Positions 25,247 through 34,664 are shown, counted from the first letter of the stretch. The stretch is DNA of 64,000 nt from Paenibacillus thalictri (GCF_004307995.1 NZ_SIRE01000011.1:186001-250000); one strand, 5' to 3'. The notes: generated by a model from the sequence alone, not told the origin. Numbers and translations: made by a program.

Positions 25247-26692
25247 ATGCAGACAAAAACGATGGAACGGCAGCCCGTTCAAGATGTACCGCAATCCGGC
25301 GATTGTCCTGAGGAAAACGTTGAAGTTCGCCATGCAGACACGATTTTGGTCGATCCAAGCGACAGCAAAGCGGTGCGGCAGACGATTTTTCGCTTGGCGG
25401 GACCTTCGCTTGTGGAAATGCTGCTGATTAATCTTACGCAAATGTTGAATATGATTATGGTGGGCAGGGTCGGAGCCGAGGCGGTGGCAATCGTCGGGTT
25501 GTCGACACAGCCTTTTTTGCTGTTTGTGGCCTTATTTATGGCGCTGAACGTCGGCACGACCGTCATTGTCGCCCGGTCGATCGGAGCGGGAGACGTCGCG
25601 CAGGCGAATAAAGCGGCAGGCCAGTCGTTTGCGCTGAACATCGTGCTGGCCGTCATCGTAGTCGCTTTTTCTTATTTTTTTGCAGGCGAACTGCTTATGC
25701 TGATGGGCGCGTCGAAGCAAGTAGCGGCGGAAGGCTTGCTGTACGCCAAAATCGTTTTTCTGTCGATTGGGTTTACGACCATCTCGATGTCGCTAACGGC
25801 TATCCTGCGGGGGGCTGGAGATACCCGGACTCCGATGAAAATCAATGTGGTCTCGAATGTTCTGATCGTTCTGCTTGGCTTTCCGATGATTTACGGCTTC
25901 GCCGGCTTCCCGAAGTTTGGCGTGACGGGGGCGGCGATTTCGACGATCATTGCCCAGGCGGTATCGATGATCTGGGTTGTGACGGTTATGTTCAGCGGGA
26001 AATACAAGCTGCGGATCACCATTTCGGAGATGCTGCATTTTGACAAAGAGGTGGTTAAGCGTATACTGACGATTGGCTTTCCCAGCGCGTTGGAGCAAGT
26101 TGTGATGCGGCTTGGCATGCTGACCTTTGTCAAAATCGCGGCGAGCCTCGGCACGATCTCACTTGCAGCGACTCAGATCGCATTTAACATCATGGGGCTT
26201 ACGTTTATGCCGGGTATGGCGTTTTCCATCGCGGCTTCGACGCTGGTGGGTCAGGCGCTAGGCGCCGAGAAACCGGACTTGGCGGAACGGTACGGCTGGC
26301 AGGTGCGCAAATTCGGGATGATCGTAGCGGGAGTGATGGGGATTGGTTTTATCGGACTGGCCCCGTACATTATGATGATGTATACGACCGATCAGGAGGT
26401 CATCGCCAAAGGAGCGGTCGGACTGCAAATTATGGGTTTTATTCAAGTATCGCAGGCCACGCAGTTTATTCTTGGAGGCGCTTTACGGGGAGCCGGGGAT
26501 ACCCGCTACCCGCTGTATTCCACTTGCATCGGAGTATGGGGCTTTCGTATCGCGCTCAGCGTGCTGATGGTTTACGTGTTTAATTGGGACATCACGGGCA
26601 TCTGGCTGGCCGCTGCAGCGGATCAGTTCGTGCGTTCCATCTTGATTTACCGCCGATACAAACGGGGAAATTGGAAAACCGTGCGGGTATAA
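25247..26692 (+). CDS. MATE family efflux transporter
   Basis: Twelve-helix multidrug/Na+ (or H+) antiporter of 481 residues. After a hydrophilic tail of about 50 residues come RQTIFRLAGPSLVEMLL and NMIMVGRVGAEAVAIVGL, the N-lobe helix 1-2 signature. The repeat half (SALEQVVMRLG, and GGALRGAGDTRYPL beside ILRGAGDTRTPM) shows the internal two-fold symmetry of the family. I start at ATG 25247, near GAAGGTGG, rather than the longer frame. It heads a plus-strand run continuing with an MFS carrier, a deacetylase and an SDR. Confidence 0.9.
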   Translation: MQTKTMERQPVQDVPQSGDCPEENVEVRHADTILVDPSDSKAVRQTIFRLAGPSLVEMLLINLTQMLNMIMVGRVGAEAVAIVGLSTQPFLLFVALFMALNVGTTVIVARSIGAGDVAQANKAAGQSFALNIVLAVIVVAFSYFFAGELLMLMGASKQVAAEGLLYAKIVFLSIGFTTISMSLTAILRGAGDTRTPMKINVVSNVLIVLLGFPMIYGFAGFPKFGVTGAAISTIIAQAVSMIWVVTVMFSGKYKLRITISEMLHFDKEVVKRILTIGFPSALEQVVMRLGMLTFVKIAASLGTISLAATQIAFNIMGLTFMPGMAFSIAASTLVGQALGAEKPDLAERYGWQVRKFGMIVAGVMGIGFIGLAPYIMMMYTTDQEVIAKGAVGLQIMGFIQVSQATQFILGGALRGAGDTRYPLYSTCIGVWGFRIALSVLMVYVFNWDITGIWLAAAADQFVRSILIYRRYKRGNWKTVRV

Positions 26693-26783
26693 CGATAACC
26701 GCTCGATTCTTCTCCCGAATGTGCTATGATGGTGGCAATAAGCTTCGGTACAAACTATGCAACTAGAGCGGTCGGGAGTTCAT

Positions 26784-28004
26784 ATGGGCAACGATAAAGT
26801 GTTCAATTATTTTGGCTTACGCATGAGCGGGCCGACGTGGTGGAATTTTCGCTGGGATTTTCTCGCCTCGTGTATGTACAGCTTTTTTAACGTTATGTTC
26901 AACCAGTTTTACATGCCGCTTGCCATCCAATACGGAGCAGGCAAATTCCAGGTCGGCCTGCTGGCGGCCGCGCCGGCCATTGGCTTGCTGTTGTCCCCGG
27001 TATGGGCCGGGATCATCGAGAAGAAAAACCGGCCGAAACCGTTTGTCGTTTGGCCCAACATCGTCGGCAGAGCTTTAATTATTGTGCCGGCTTTTTACTC
27101 CGTACCATGGGCGTTTGTCTCGATCGCTATTTTATTTCATATGTTAATGGGCATCCAAGCTCCTGCTTACGCATCGCTGGTGACAAGGATGTATCCTCCC
27201 GAACAACGCGGCAGGCTGATGGGCAACGTGCGTGTCGCCATGGGTTTGCTGATGATTCCGCTGGCTTATGTAGCCGGACGCTGGATTGACAGTTCCGGCG
27301 CAACGGCGCCGTTAACTTTAGGCGGGGTGACGGGGGCGCTAGCGATCCTCGCCTTCGCCAGAGTGCGCGAGTCGGAACCGGTCCGTCAGAAGCCGGTCAA
27401 AAAAACGGCCACGTTTCTGGAGCAGCTGCAGCTGGTCAAAGATAACCGCGCATTGGCTGTTTTCCTTGGAGCCACAACGTTGTCCGGGTTCGGCAACATG
27501 CTGGCAAGCCCGCTGTATTCCTTGATTCAAGTTCATGATCTGGCATTGAGCAATGTGCAAATCGGTTACATCCGCATGGCTTATTTTACGTGCCTGCTCA
27601 TTTCCTATATGGTGATGGGCTGGGTCATCGACCGGTTTTCACCGAAAACGGCGATGTGCTTTGGCATTGCCGCTTATTCGACGGCGCCGCTGTTATATGG
27701 ACTGATCGGCAACTATCCTGCAGCAATTACAGCCGGAGGTTTTCAGGGCATCGGCGACGCCATTTGGGATATCGGTTGTATGGCTTATGTGTTTAGGGTC
27801 GCCCGGGGGCGGGAGGCGGTTGTATTTGGCCTTCATCTGATGTTGTTTGGCTTTCGCGGAACTATCGGACCGCTGCTCAGCACCTCGCTCAGCGGCATTG
27901 CTTCTTATTCTTTGATTTTGCTGGCCGCTTCGCTGTGCAGTTTGCTTGGCTTGCTGCTCCTCAGCAGAGCCGCCATGCCGAGGGACGAGCAGGGGGCAGT
28001 GTGA
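26784..28004 (+). CDS. MFS transporter
   Basis: 406-residue twelve-helix carrier. The N-terminus WWNFRWDFLASCMYSFFNVM and later ASLVTRMYPPEQRGRLMGNV are typical of a Paenibacillus/Bacillus group of uncharacterised MFS proteins. ATG 26784 has CGGGAG upstream. TATGAT just after the MATE gene may be its -10. The next gene begins 50 bases downstream. Substrate unknown. Confidence 0.82.
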   Translation: MGNDKVFNYFGLRMSGPTWWNFRWDFLASCMYSFFNVMFNQFYMPLAIQYGAGKFQVGLLAAAPAIGLLLSPVWAGIIEKKNRPKPFVVWPNIVGRALIIVPAFYSVPWAFVSIAILFHMLMGIQAPAYASLVTRMYPPEQRGRLMGNVRVAMGLLMIPLAYVAGRWIDSSGATAPLTLGGVTGALAILAFARVRESEPVRQKPVKKTATFLEQLQLVKDNRALAVFLGATTLSGFGNMLASPLYSLIQVHDLALSNVQIGYIRMAYFTCLLISYMVMGWVIDRFSPKTAMCFGIAAYSTAPLLYGLIGNYPAAITAGGFQGIGDAIWDIGCMAYVFRVARGREAVVFGLHLMLFGFRGTIGPLLSTSLSGIASYSLILLAASLCSLLGLLLLSRAAMPRDEQGAV

Positions 28005-28054
28005 CACAAGAAGCTGGAATTTATACATTATCCAATGTTGGGGAGGAGTTTTTA

Positions 28055-28738
28055 ATGGCTAAAGCCGGATTTATTTATGCGCATCCCGATGACGAGACGT
28101 TTATGTGTGCTTGCCTCATTAAGCAGCTGGCCGAGCAAGGGGAGACGGCGGCGCTGCTGCTGGCTACGAAAGGCGATGCCGGCAACAAAAACGGCTACGC
28201 TATCGACAAATCGCGCGAGGAGCTTGCCGAGATTCGGGTGAAGGAGATGGAAGAAGCTGCCCGGATTATGGAGCTGCCGATCGTGGAGCATCTGGGGCTT
28301 CCCGACGGGAAGCTGAAGGATGCGGCGGAAGACGACTTTGTCGACCGGGTTGTGGCGTTTATTCAAAAACATGACATTAAAGCCGTGTTTACGTTCCCGG
28401 AAGACGGCAGCAACGGTCATCCGGATCATATCGCCATATCGCACATTGTCAGAAAAGCGGTTTTCAGCGGCAGATGCCCTTCCGTCCAGAAATTATATTT
28501 CACGGGACTTTTTCCGAAGGATCGCCGCCCATCCGTACTGATCGACACGAAACCGCAGTGGAAGATGAAGGCGGCCGCATTATCCGCTCATCGTTCGCAA
28601 ATATTGGGGGTTCACCGCGTATTTGGCGATTTAACCGAGGTGCCTGAGGAAAGAAGATACGAGAAGTTCGTGCTGGCCTGGGAAAAAGGCGTCCATTTTC
28701 CGGACAAGCAGGAATTGTCCGTGCTGGATGGAATATAA
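28055..28738 (+). CDS. PIG-L family deacetylase (BshB-like)
   Basis: Zinc-dependent N-acetylglucosamine-type deacetylase of 227 residues. The metal motif AHPDDE is at residues 9-14, and the third ligand region is GHPDHIAIS. In Bacillus, BshB1/BshB2 of this family deacetylate GlcNAc-malate during bacillithiol synthesis. The size and sequence around LPIVEHLGLPDGKL fit that group, but no other bsh gene is nearby, so the substrate stays open. ATG 28055 follows GGGGAGG at seven bases. The SDR gene follows 27 bases later. Confidence 0.85.
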   Translation: MAKAGFIYAHPDDETFMCACLIKQLAEQGETAALLLATKGDAGNKNGYAIDKSREELAEIRVKEMEEAARIMELPIVEHLGLPDGKLKDAAEDDFVDRVVAFIQKHDIKAVFTFPEDGSNGHPDHIAISHIVRKAVFSGRCPSVQKLYFTGLFPKDRRPSVLIDTKPQWKMKAAALSAHRSQILGVHRVFGDLTEVPEERRYEKFVLAWEKGVHFPDKQELSVLDGI

Positions 28739-28765
28739 GCCAATAGCGTAAAGGAGGATGATGGG

Positions 28766-29539
28766 ATGCGCGGATTAAACGGAAAAATCGCCGTTGTCGC
28801 CGGAGGCGGCAGAGGCATCGGCAAAGCAATCGCCACGGCGCTCGCCGGATACGGCAGCACCGTCGTGATCGGCAGCCGCACGGAGTCGCAGCATCAAGCG
28901 GCGGCGGAGCAAATCCGCCAGTTGGGTGGAGCAGCGCAGGGGCTCACGTTGGACGTGCAAAACGAGGAAAGCGTGGCGTCTTTTATGGCCCAAGTCGACG
29001 AGCTGTACGGCCGCATCGACGTGCTGGTGTATTGCGCCGGGACAAACAAGCGGATTCCCGCCGAGTCGTATACGGCCGAGGCCTGGGACGAGGTGATGGG
29101 CATCAATTTAAAGGGCGCTTTCTTGACCTGCAAGGAAGCGGGCAAACGGATGATCGCCCAAGGCGGCGGTTCGATCATCACGATTACGTCGATGCTGTCG
29201 CATATTGCCACCCCGAATCAAAGCGCTTACTCCGCTTCCAAAGGCGGGCTGATCCAATACAGCAAAGTGCTTGCGGTCGAGTGGGGCGGATACGGTGTCC
29301 GTGTCAATTGCGTCAGCCCGGGTTATATTGAAACCGATCTCAATGCCGCCAACTTTAAGCGGGAGGCGTTTCGCGACGCCGTGCTCGGAAAGACGCCGAT
29401 GGGCCGGTTCGGAGAAACGGCGGAAGTGGCGGAAGCGGTTTGTTTCTTGGCTTCGCCCGCCGCATCGTTTATCAGCGGAGCTTACATACCAGTAGACGGC
29501 GGATTTTTGGCCGGGCATCAAAATGTCGTCATGCTGTAA
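28766..29539 (+). CDS. SDR family oxidoreductase
   Basis: Classical short-chain dehydrogenase of 257 residues. The cofactor motif is GGGRGIG near residue 12, the NAG-type strand reads YCAGTNKR, the catalytic Ser lies in ITSM, and the active-site motif is YSASKGG. VNCVSPGYIETDL and the closing VDGGFLAG are family-typical. ATG 28766 follows AAAGGAGG. Gluconate 5-dehydrogenase and 3-oxoacyl-ACP reductase are the usual annotations for such proteins; the sequence does not decide. It follows the deacetylase closely and may share its transcript. Confidence 0.87.
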   Translation: MRGLNGKIAVVAGGGRGIGKAIATALAGYGSTVVIGSRTESQHQAAAEQIRQLGGAAQGLTLDVQNEESVASFMAQVDELYGRIDVLVYCAGTNKRIPAESYTAEAWDEVMGINLKGAFLTCKEAGKRMIAQGGGSIITITSMLSHIATPNQSAYSASKGGLIQYSKVLAVEWGGYGVRVNCVSPGYIETDLNAANFKREAFRDAVLGKTPMGRFGETAEVAEAVCFLASPAASFISGAYIPVDGGFLAGHQNVVML

Positions 29540-29663
29540 GGTACAGAACAATCACAGTCAAATTACGGGCTTTTTTAATCACTGTTGTACGAGTCAGCCG
29601 GCGGTTCTCTGTGTTAGTATGAAAATGGCAATAACCAATACAAGGACAAGTGGGTGAACGATT

Positions 29664-30434
29664 TTGTTAATCGCAGCACAATTGTATACGTTAAGAAATT
29701 TTCTGAAAACGCCGGAGGATATTGCATCCACGCTAAAAAGAGTAAAAGAAATCGGCTATAATGCCGTTCAAGTTTCCGGCGTCGGCCCGATTGATCCGAA
29801 AACGTTAAAGGAACTGACCGATCAGAACCAACTGACGATATGCGCTACGCATGTGCCTTTTGCCGATTTGACGGATAATCTGGATCAATTGATTGAGCAG
29901 CATAAAATTTGGGACTGCCGTTATGTCGGGTTGGGCGGCCTGCCGCAAGAATACCGCACCTCCAAGGAAGGTTATTCGACATTCGCCAAGATCGCGACGG
30001 AAATCGGTAAGAAGTTAAACGATGCAGGATTGCAGTTTATATATCATAACCACGACTTTGAATTCGTCAAATTCGACGGAAGAACCGGTATGGATATTCT
30101 GTTTGAAGAATCCGATCCGCAAGCCGTGCATTTTGAAATTGACGTTTATTGGGTGCAAGCGGGCGGAGCGGATCCTGCAGCTTGGGTCAACAAGGTGGCG
30201 GGACGCATGAAAGTCGTTCATTTGAAAGACATGCGGGTCACATCCACACGCGGAGAACAATTGTTTGCCGAAGTCGGCGAAGGCAATATGAACTTCCCGC
30301 GTATTCTCGAAACTTGCGTGCAAACCGGAGTGGAATGGGGAGCCGTCGAGCAGGACAACACCTATGAACGCGATCCGTTCGAGAGCCTGGCGATCAGTTT
30401 GCGCAATCTGCAGCAGCTAGGTTTCGGAAAATAA
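29664..30434 (+). CDS. Sugar phosphate isomerase/epimerase family protein
   Basis: 256-residue AP-endonuclease-2-type TIM barrel. Metal-site segments are YHNHDFEF, HFEIDVYWVQAGG, VVHLKDM and EVGEGNMNFP, the pattern seen in inosose dehydratase/IolE- and 3-keto-sugar-epimerase-like proteins. The start is TTG 29664; the ribosome site is only moderate (AAGTGGGTGA), but the N-terminus MLIAAQLYTLR fits the fold. It ends at a strong terminator. Unlike the protein at 24227, it keeps the classical YHNHDFE metal-site motif. Confidence 0.84.
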   Translation: MLIAAQLYTLRNFLKTPEDIASTLKRVKEIGYNAVQVSGVGPIDPKTLKELTDQNQLTICATHVPFADLTDNLDQLIEQHKIWDCRYVGLGGLPQEYRTSKEGYSTFAKIATEIGKKLNDAGLQFIYHNHDFEFVKFDGRTGMDILFEESDPQAVHFEIDVYWVQAGGADPAAWVNKVAGRMKVVHLKDMRVTSTRGEQLFAEVGEGNMNFPRILETCVQTGVEWGAVEQDNTYERDPFESLAISLRNLQQLGFGK

Positions 30435-30444
30435 CAGCTTTATC

Positions 30445-30478
30445 GACTGCCCTTGTCAAACGGGGGCAGTCTTTTTTC
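30445..30478 (+). terminator. Terminator after the isomerase gene
   Basis: GACTGCCC / GGGCAGTC (30445-30452, 30464-30471), then six T. Confidence 0.87.
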
Positions 30479-30592
30479 GTGTACGATCGGCAGTAAATTT
30501 GTTAAGATAGGATTGTTTGTAAATAGTTAGGCCGGACTAAATATCGATGCGGGCTTTACTTCGGAAAAGCTTCAAGGAGGGACGTGAATTCA

Positions 30593-30979
30593 ATGGCTCA
30601 TCAACAAATTACTTCCGAGGAAGGCTTGGAACTGTTATCCAAGGTTAGGAACTATGTTTCACGGTATGCGGAAGTAAAAGAACATGTGGACGGCTTCGGG
30701 CATACTTCGTTTCGTGTGAACAACAAGCCGTTTGTCATGATGGGAGAAAACGAAGAGGGAACTACCTTGTCGATCAAGACGGACATTCCCACACAGGAGC
30801 TCCTGCTCCAGCAAGGCCATTTTAAAAAGACGCCCTATATCGGGCAACACGGCTGGGTCACGCTTCTTTCCAACGATCACGCGGATTGGCAAGAACTGCA
30901 CGAGCTTTTGATGGAGGGGTACTGCAGGACGGCGCCCAAACGATTGGTTAAGCAATACATTAAAGAGGTAACTCATTAA
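30593..30979 (+). CDS. MmcQ/YjbR family protein
   Basis: 128-residue protein of the MmcQ/YjbR group, a small double-wing DNA-binding-like fold of unknown function. Family features include VKEHVDGFGHTSFRVNNKPF near residue 30, a central LSIKTD strand, and TPYIGQHGWVTL. ATG 30593 is ten bases after GGAGGG; a GTG at 30584 is closer and less likely. Its last base is the first base of the next start codon (TAATG), so the MFS gene downstream is translationally coupled. That pairing suggests a functional link but names no role. Confidence 0.8.
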   Translation: MAHQQITSEEGLELLSKVRNYVSRYAEVKEHVDGFGHTSFRVNNKPFVMMGENEEGTTLSIKTDIPTQELLLQQGHFKKTPYIGQHGWVTLLSNDHADWQELHELLMEGYCRTAPKRLVKQYIKEVTH

Positions 30980-32172
30980 TGGGATTAATGAAATCGCCGC
31001 GTGATTCAGTCATTCTTTCCCTTATTTATTTCATTACCACAATCAATTCGATCATTACAAGCGGCACCAAACCGGTTGTGTCGTTATATGCTTCCAAAAT
31101 GGGCGCATCTGCGGGGGAAATCGGCGTGATTGTCGCCATGTTTGCGATACTCCCGGCTTTCCTGGCCATTCATATCGGCAAATGGATCGACCGTTACGGT
31201 ATTCGCACCCTGGTATCCTTCGGCGGCTTCTCGCTGCTGATTTCATTGATTCTGCCGCTCGCTTATCCGCATTTTATTTCGTTTGTGCTGTCGCAGGCTA
31301 TTATGGGGATCGGTTTTACGTGCCAAATCGTCGCATTGCAGAAACGGGTCGGACAAACCGCAGGAGATATGGACAAGCGGATTGCCACATTTAGTTTGTT
31401 CGGTTCGCTCGGAGCGTTGGTGGGACCGTCCTTCAGCTCGATCTTGTACGATCACTTCGGCTTTCAGGTCTCTTATTCGGCCAATGCCGTATTGATGGTC
31501 TTAGGCGCTGCCGCGGTATATCTTGTTAAACGAAGCGCTTGGGAAGTCCCCAAAAAGGAAGCGGCAGCCGGCGAAAACAAAGGGCCGCAAAAAAGCGTCT
31601 GGAGTATGCTCAGGCAAAGAGGGCTGCGCAATGCCGTTATTATTAGCGGACTGATGTTGTCGGGCAAGGAGATTTTCTCCGCTTATTTCCCGCTGCTCGG
31701 CGAGAAAATGGGAATTTCGCCGACCATGATCGGGATCATCTTGTCGTTTATGAGCCTTGCCTCCATGGCCAGCCGTTTCTCGCAGCCGTACCTGGTCCGC
31801 CGGTTCGGGCGCAGCACGGTGCTTACGTGGGCGCTGTTTATTAGCGGCATCATCTACGCGGTGACTCCTTCCGTTCCTTTTATGGTCGCGCTGATCGTAT
31901 TGATCGGCGTGCTGGGGGCCGGCCTCGGATTAGGCCAGCCGCTCAGCTTATCGTATGCCATTCAGGTCAGTCCACCCGAACGCCGCGGTGAGGTGCTGGG
32001 GATGCGCATCACGTTTAACCGGGTGTCGCAGTTTTCGATCCCGCTGCTTTTTGGCGGGTTGGGCGGCATGCTTGGGGTGATCGCGATTTTTTGGGCCAGC
32101 GGGGCGCTGCTGCTGATCGGGGGATTGCTGACCCGGGCGAAGCCGTCGGATTCCGTAATGCCGGGTTCGTAA
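30979..32172 (+). CDS. MFS transporter coupled to the MmcQ/YjbR gene
   Basis: 397-residue twelve-helix carrier. The loop motif reads HIGKWIDRYGIRTL, and the midpoint has a soluble linker KKEAAAGENKGPQKS. The later loop PPERRGEVLGMRITFNR is typical of the family. The start ATG overlaps the stop of the preceding gene. The unit ends at a bidirectional terminator shared with the convergent dioxygenase gene. Probable drug or metabolite efflux; no substrate evidence. Confidence 0.84.
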   Translation: MGLMKSPRDSVILSLIYFITTINSIITSGTKPVVSLYASKMGASAGEIGVIVAMFAILPAFLAIHIGKWIDRYGIRTLVSFGGFSLLISLILPLAYPHFISFVLSQAIMGIGFTCQIVALQKRVGQTAGDMDKRIATFSLFGSLGALVGPSFSSILYDHFGFQVSYSANAVLMVLGAAAVYLVKRSAWEVPKKEAAAGENKGPQKSVWSMLRQRGLRNAVIISGLMLSGKEIFSAYFPLLGEKMGISPTMIGIILSFMSLASMASRFSQPYLVRRFGRSTVLTWALFISGIIYAVTPSVPFMVALIVLIGVLGAGLGLGQPLSLSYAIQVSPPERRGEVLGMRITFNRVSQFSIPLLFGGLGGMLGVIAIFWASGALLLIGGLLTRAKPSDSVMPGS

Positions 32173-32185
32173 TACATGATACGGC

Positions 32186-32232
32186 AAAAAATACGGGACG
32201 ATCCTCGTCGAAAAGGATCGTCCCGTTTTGTT
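32186..32232. terminator. Bidirectional terminator between convergent genes
   Basis: 12-bp perfect stem (32194-32205 with 32214-32225) with T4 on the plus side and ATTTTTTG on the minus side. It serves the MFS gene and the minus-strand dioxygenase. Confidence 0.88.
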
Positions 32233-32235
32233 TAC

Positions 32236-33024
32236 TTATAGCCCCATGCGGGTGAGCGTGCCTTCGAAGGAGGCGTCCACCTTGTCGTCGCCGCAAAGAT
32301 ATCGCCAAAACTTGGCGATGTTCACCTGGTTGACCCGCGATTCGTCGCCGGCCCATGACGGCTGCGCTTTTTTAATAATATTCAGCACTTCCGGGCTGTC
32401 GTAACCTTCTGTATTAAACAGGCTGCGCTGCTCTTGGCCCGGACGCAAGCGAAGCTTGAATACGTAACGGGTAACGTCGGTATGGTTCGGCTGGGCGCAG
32501 TGCCAAATGCCGTGGTGGAGGAACGCGATTGTTCCGGCTTTGGATTCCAGCTTCAGCTGCCCGGTGATGTTTTTGTAACGTCCGATGCTCATATTGCTGA
32601 CCTTGCGCAGATGTGATCCCGGCAGCACCAGCGTGGGTCCCATGATCGCCGGCGTGTCGTGAGAGAAGTAGAAAGCTTGGACATCGAAGCCGAAGGGCCG
32701 GGTATCGATGATGGAATCGGCGTGGTAATCTTGTCCGAGCAGGTGTCTGGCTTTCACCACATGGAGGAAGGAGTGATCGTACACCGGCTTGGTGCCGACA
32801 AAACTTTGCACCGCTCCTTTGACCTGGGGAAGCTCAAATATTTGCTGGATCACTTTGGATTCGAACCAATAGCGGCCGCCTTGTCCGGCATATTCGCGCA
32901 TCTCGGCGCAAGCTTCTTCGTTGAGCTCACGCGGAACGAGGTCTTCCAGCTTCAGATAGCCGTCTGCGGCGAATTTCGCCATCTGTGCGGCCGAGAGATG
33001 ATGGTTCTTGAGGTCGTTACTCAT
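32236..33024 (-). CDS. PhyH-type Fe(II)/2-oxoglutarate dioxygenase
   Basis: 262-residue single-domain phytanoyl-CoA-dioxygenase-like protein. Iron ligands are His101 and Asp103 (DYHADSII) and His175 (HGIWHCAQ), with a candidate 2-oxoglutarate-binding Arg in TRYVFKLRL. Unlike the paralogue at 17299 it has no HEAT extension, though ligand positions coincide. Its start overlaps the end of the upstream 96-residue gene by eight bases, so the two are coupled. Substrate unknown; this family also hydroxylates secondary metabolites such as ectoine or mitomycin-type compounds. Confidence 0.87.
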   Translation of the reverse strand: MSNDLKNHHLSAAQMAKFAADGYLKLEDLVPRELNEEACAEMREYAGQGGRYWFESKVIQQIFELPQVKGAVQSFVGTKPVYDHSFLHVVKARHLLGQDYHADSIIDTRPFGFDVQAFYFSHDTPAIMGPTLVLPGSHLRKVSNMSIGRYKNITGQLKLESKAGTIAFLHHGIWHCAQPNHTDVTRYVFKLRLRPGQEQRSLFNTEGYDSPEVLNIIKKAQPSWAGDESRVNQVNIAKFWRYLCGDDKVDASFEGTLTRMGL

Positions 33025-33307
33025 CGATGGTCACCTTTCTTTCCAAAACGTATTCGTAAGGCAGATGTCCTTGCTCATGTTCATAACCGCTTAAGAAAAT
33101 CGGCATCGAAGGGATTTGGATGACGTTCCAGCCGTCCCTCATGGCGTCCAGCACCGATTCATAAGGCGGGGTATCGGAGTCGCCGGTGTTCATCTGCAAG
33201 GAGCCTTTGGGAATCGTACTGTCGTACAACGCCCAGGCGATCGTTCTTGTTTCCAGATTCGGGCCTGCCAGATGCAAAATTAATAGCTGCTGCCTAGTTG
33301 CGCTCAT
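33017..33307 (-). CDS. Small hypothetical protein coupled to the dioxygenase
   Basis: 96 residues, mixed alpha/beta, without signal peptide or membrane helix. Segments such as LLILHLAGPNLETRTIAWAL and RDGWNVIQIPSMPIF look like a folded domain. The start follows AGGAGGT on the minus strand at good spacing, and the stop overlaps the next ATG (ATGAGTAA). That arrangement makes real translation likely. I recognise no family; a partner or substrate-delivery role for the dioxygenase is inference. Confidence 0.68.
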   Translation of the reverse strand: MSATRQQLLILHLAGPNLETRTIAWALYDSTIPKGSLQMNTGDSDTPPYESVLDAMRDGWNVIQIPSMPIFLSGYEHEQGHLPYEYVLERKVTIDE

Positions 33308-33489
33308 GTTTCCGTTGACCTCCTGTACTTGGGCTTGCCGTGATCAAGCCGAGCTTTTCGGTTCAGCGGCGTGTCGCAACCGCTGTTGTTTTTATTGTAA
33401 GATCGGTGCGGCGAATTGAGGATGCAGGAAAATAGTGTAATCTTGCACAATCCTAAGCTTAGGACGGAAAGGGCGGCTCTGACGGCGGT

Positions 33490-33518
33490 TTGACGGCAAC
33501 CGGGGAATGCGGCATAAT
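33490..33518 (+). promoter_or_regulatory. SigA promoter of the luciferase-like gene
   Basis: TTGACG (33490-33495), 17-bp spacer, CATAAT (33513-33518), 62 bases before the start codon. Confidence 0.72.
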
Positions 33519-33579
33519 CAATTACACGATATGAAATGGACGTACATCTCAGGCGGAAAGGAAGAAGGAAGGCGATACA

Positions 33580-34509
33580 ATGAAGCTGAGCGTGCTTGAT
33601 TTGGTACCCATTCTCCAAGGAGCCGATCCATCCGAAGCGATCAGGCAAGCGGTCCGGTTGGCCCAAACGGCGGAACGGCTTGGGTATTTACGATATTGGA
33701 CCTCGGAGCACCACGATATGGAGCATTTGGCTTCTGCATCACCGGAGGTGCTGCTGGCTCATGTCGGCGCCCAAACAAGCCGGATCCGGCTTGGCTCGGG
33801 GGCGGTGCTGCTGCCCCACTATAAACCGCTCAAGGTAGCGGAGGTGTTCCGTTTGCTCGCGACGATGTATCCGGGCCGAGTGGATCTTGGTGTCGGCCGG
33901 GCTCCCGGAGGGTCGGCCCATGCGACGATTGCGATCGGGGGCAACTTTTTGGAGCAAGTCAGGCATTTTCCCGATACGCTGCAAGCGTTAAGCGAACTGC
34001 TGACCGATGATTACCGGCTTGATGATCAGCCTGTCAAGGCCAGGCCGCTGCCTCCGGAACCTCCTGAGTTGTGGCTGCTCGGGACAAATGTAAAAAGTGC
34101 GCAGTACGCCGCGCAGATTGGGGCTGGGTATGCGTTTGGCCAGTTTATGAGCGACCAGGACGGGGAACACGTCATCTCCCTGTACCGCGATCAGTTTCAA
34201 CCATCGAAGCTGGGAAATCAGCCCAAAGTCATCGTAGCGGTGGGGGTGGTGTGTGCGGACACCGAAGCGAAGGCGCGGGAGCTGGCTGCGGCAGGCGGTG
34301 CGTTATTTGGTCCGCCTGCAGAGCATGGGGCTGCGGCAAGCGGCGGCCGCTCAAGCAGGCTGATCGCCGGTGATCCGCTGCAGGTCAAAGCGGAGCTGGG
34401 GCGGCTGGGGCAAAAGCTTGGCATCGACGAATGTATGGTTGTTACTATGACACCCGATTACGATTCGCGCATTCGCTCTTATGAATTGCTTGCGGAGAGC
34501 TCAAACTGA
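33580..34509 (+). CDS. LLM-class flavin-dependent oxidoreductase
   Basis: 309-residue bacterial-luciferase-like monooxygenase of the alkanal-monooxygenase-like subgroup common in Bacilli. Recognisable parts are MKLSVLDLVPI, RYWTSEHHDM, RLGSGAVLLPHYKPLKVAE and VDLGVGRAPGGSA, which line the flavin and phosphate pocket. There is no partner beta subunit. It has its own promoter and terminator, and ATG 33580 is preceded by AAGGAAGAAGGAAGG. Substrate unknown. Confidence 0.9.
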   Translation: MKLSVLDLVPILQGADPSEAIRQAVRLAQTAERLGYLRYWTSEHHDMEHLASASPEVLLAHVGAQTSRIRLGSGAVLLPHYKPLKVAEVFRLLATMYPGRVDLGVGRAPGGSAHATIAIGGNFLEQVRHFPDTLQALSELLTDDYRLDDQPVKARPLPPEPPELWLLGTNVKSAQYAAQIGAGYAFGQFMSDQDGEHVISLYRDQFQPSKLGNQPKVIVAVGVVCADTEAKARELAAAGGALFGPPAEHGAAASGGRSSRLIAGDPLQVKAELGRLGQKLGIDECMVVTMTPDYDSRIRSYELLAESSN

Positions 34510-34549
34510 ATGCAACGATATTTGCTCCTATAAACTGTAATTCCTTTTC

Positions 34550-34598
34550 AGCAGCCTTCTGTTCTTCCTTTTTAGGGAGGGCAGAGGGCTGTTTTTTG
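34550..34598 (+). terminator. Terminator after the luciferase-like gene
   Basis: Long hairpin with outer pairing CAGCCTTCTG / CAGAGGGCTG (34552-34561, 34582-34591) and inner CTTCC / GGGAGG-type pairing, followed by six T. Confidence 0.78.
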
Positions 34599-34664
34599 TT
34601 GGAAGTTAGGCACCGATAAATAGCAAATGAATAGAAAACAGCGTAATCAGTGTAGTTTTGAGCA

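Noticed and set aside
33308-33666. Minus-strand frame over the promoter of the luciferase-like gene
   Set aside because: No ribosome site, unlikely composition, and it covers a good plus-strand promoter and start codon.
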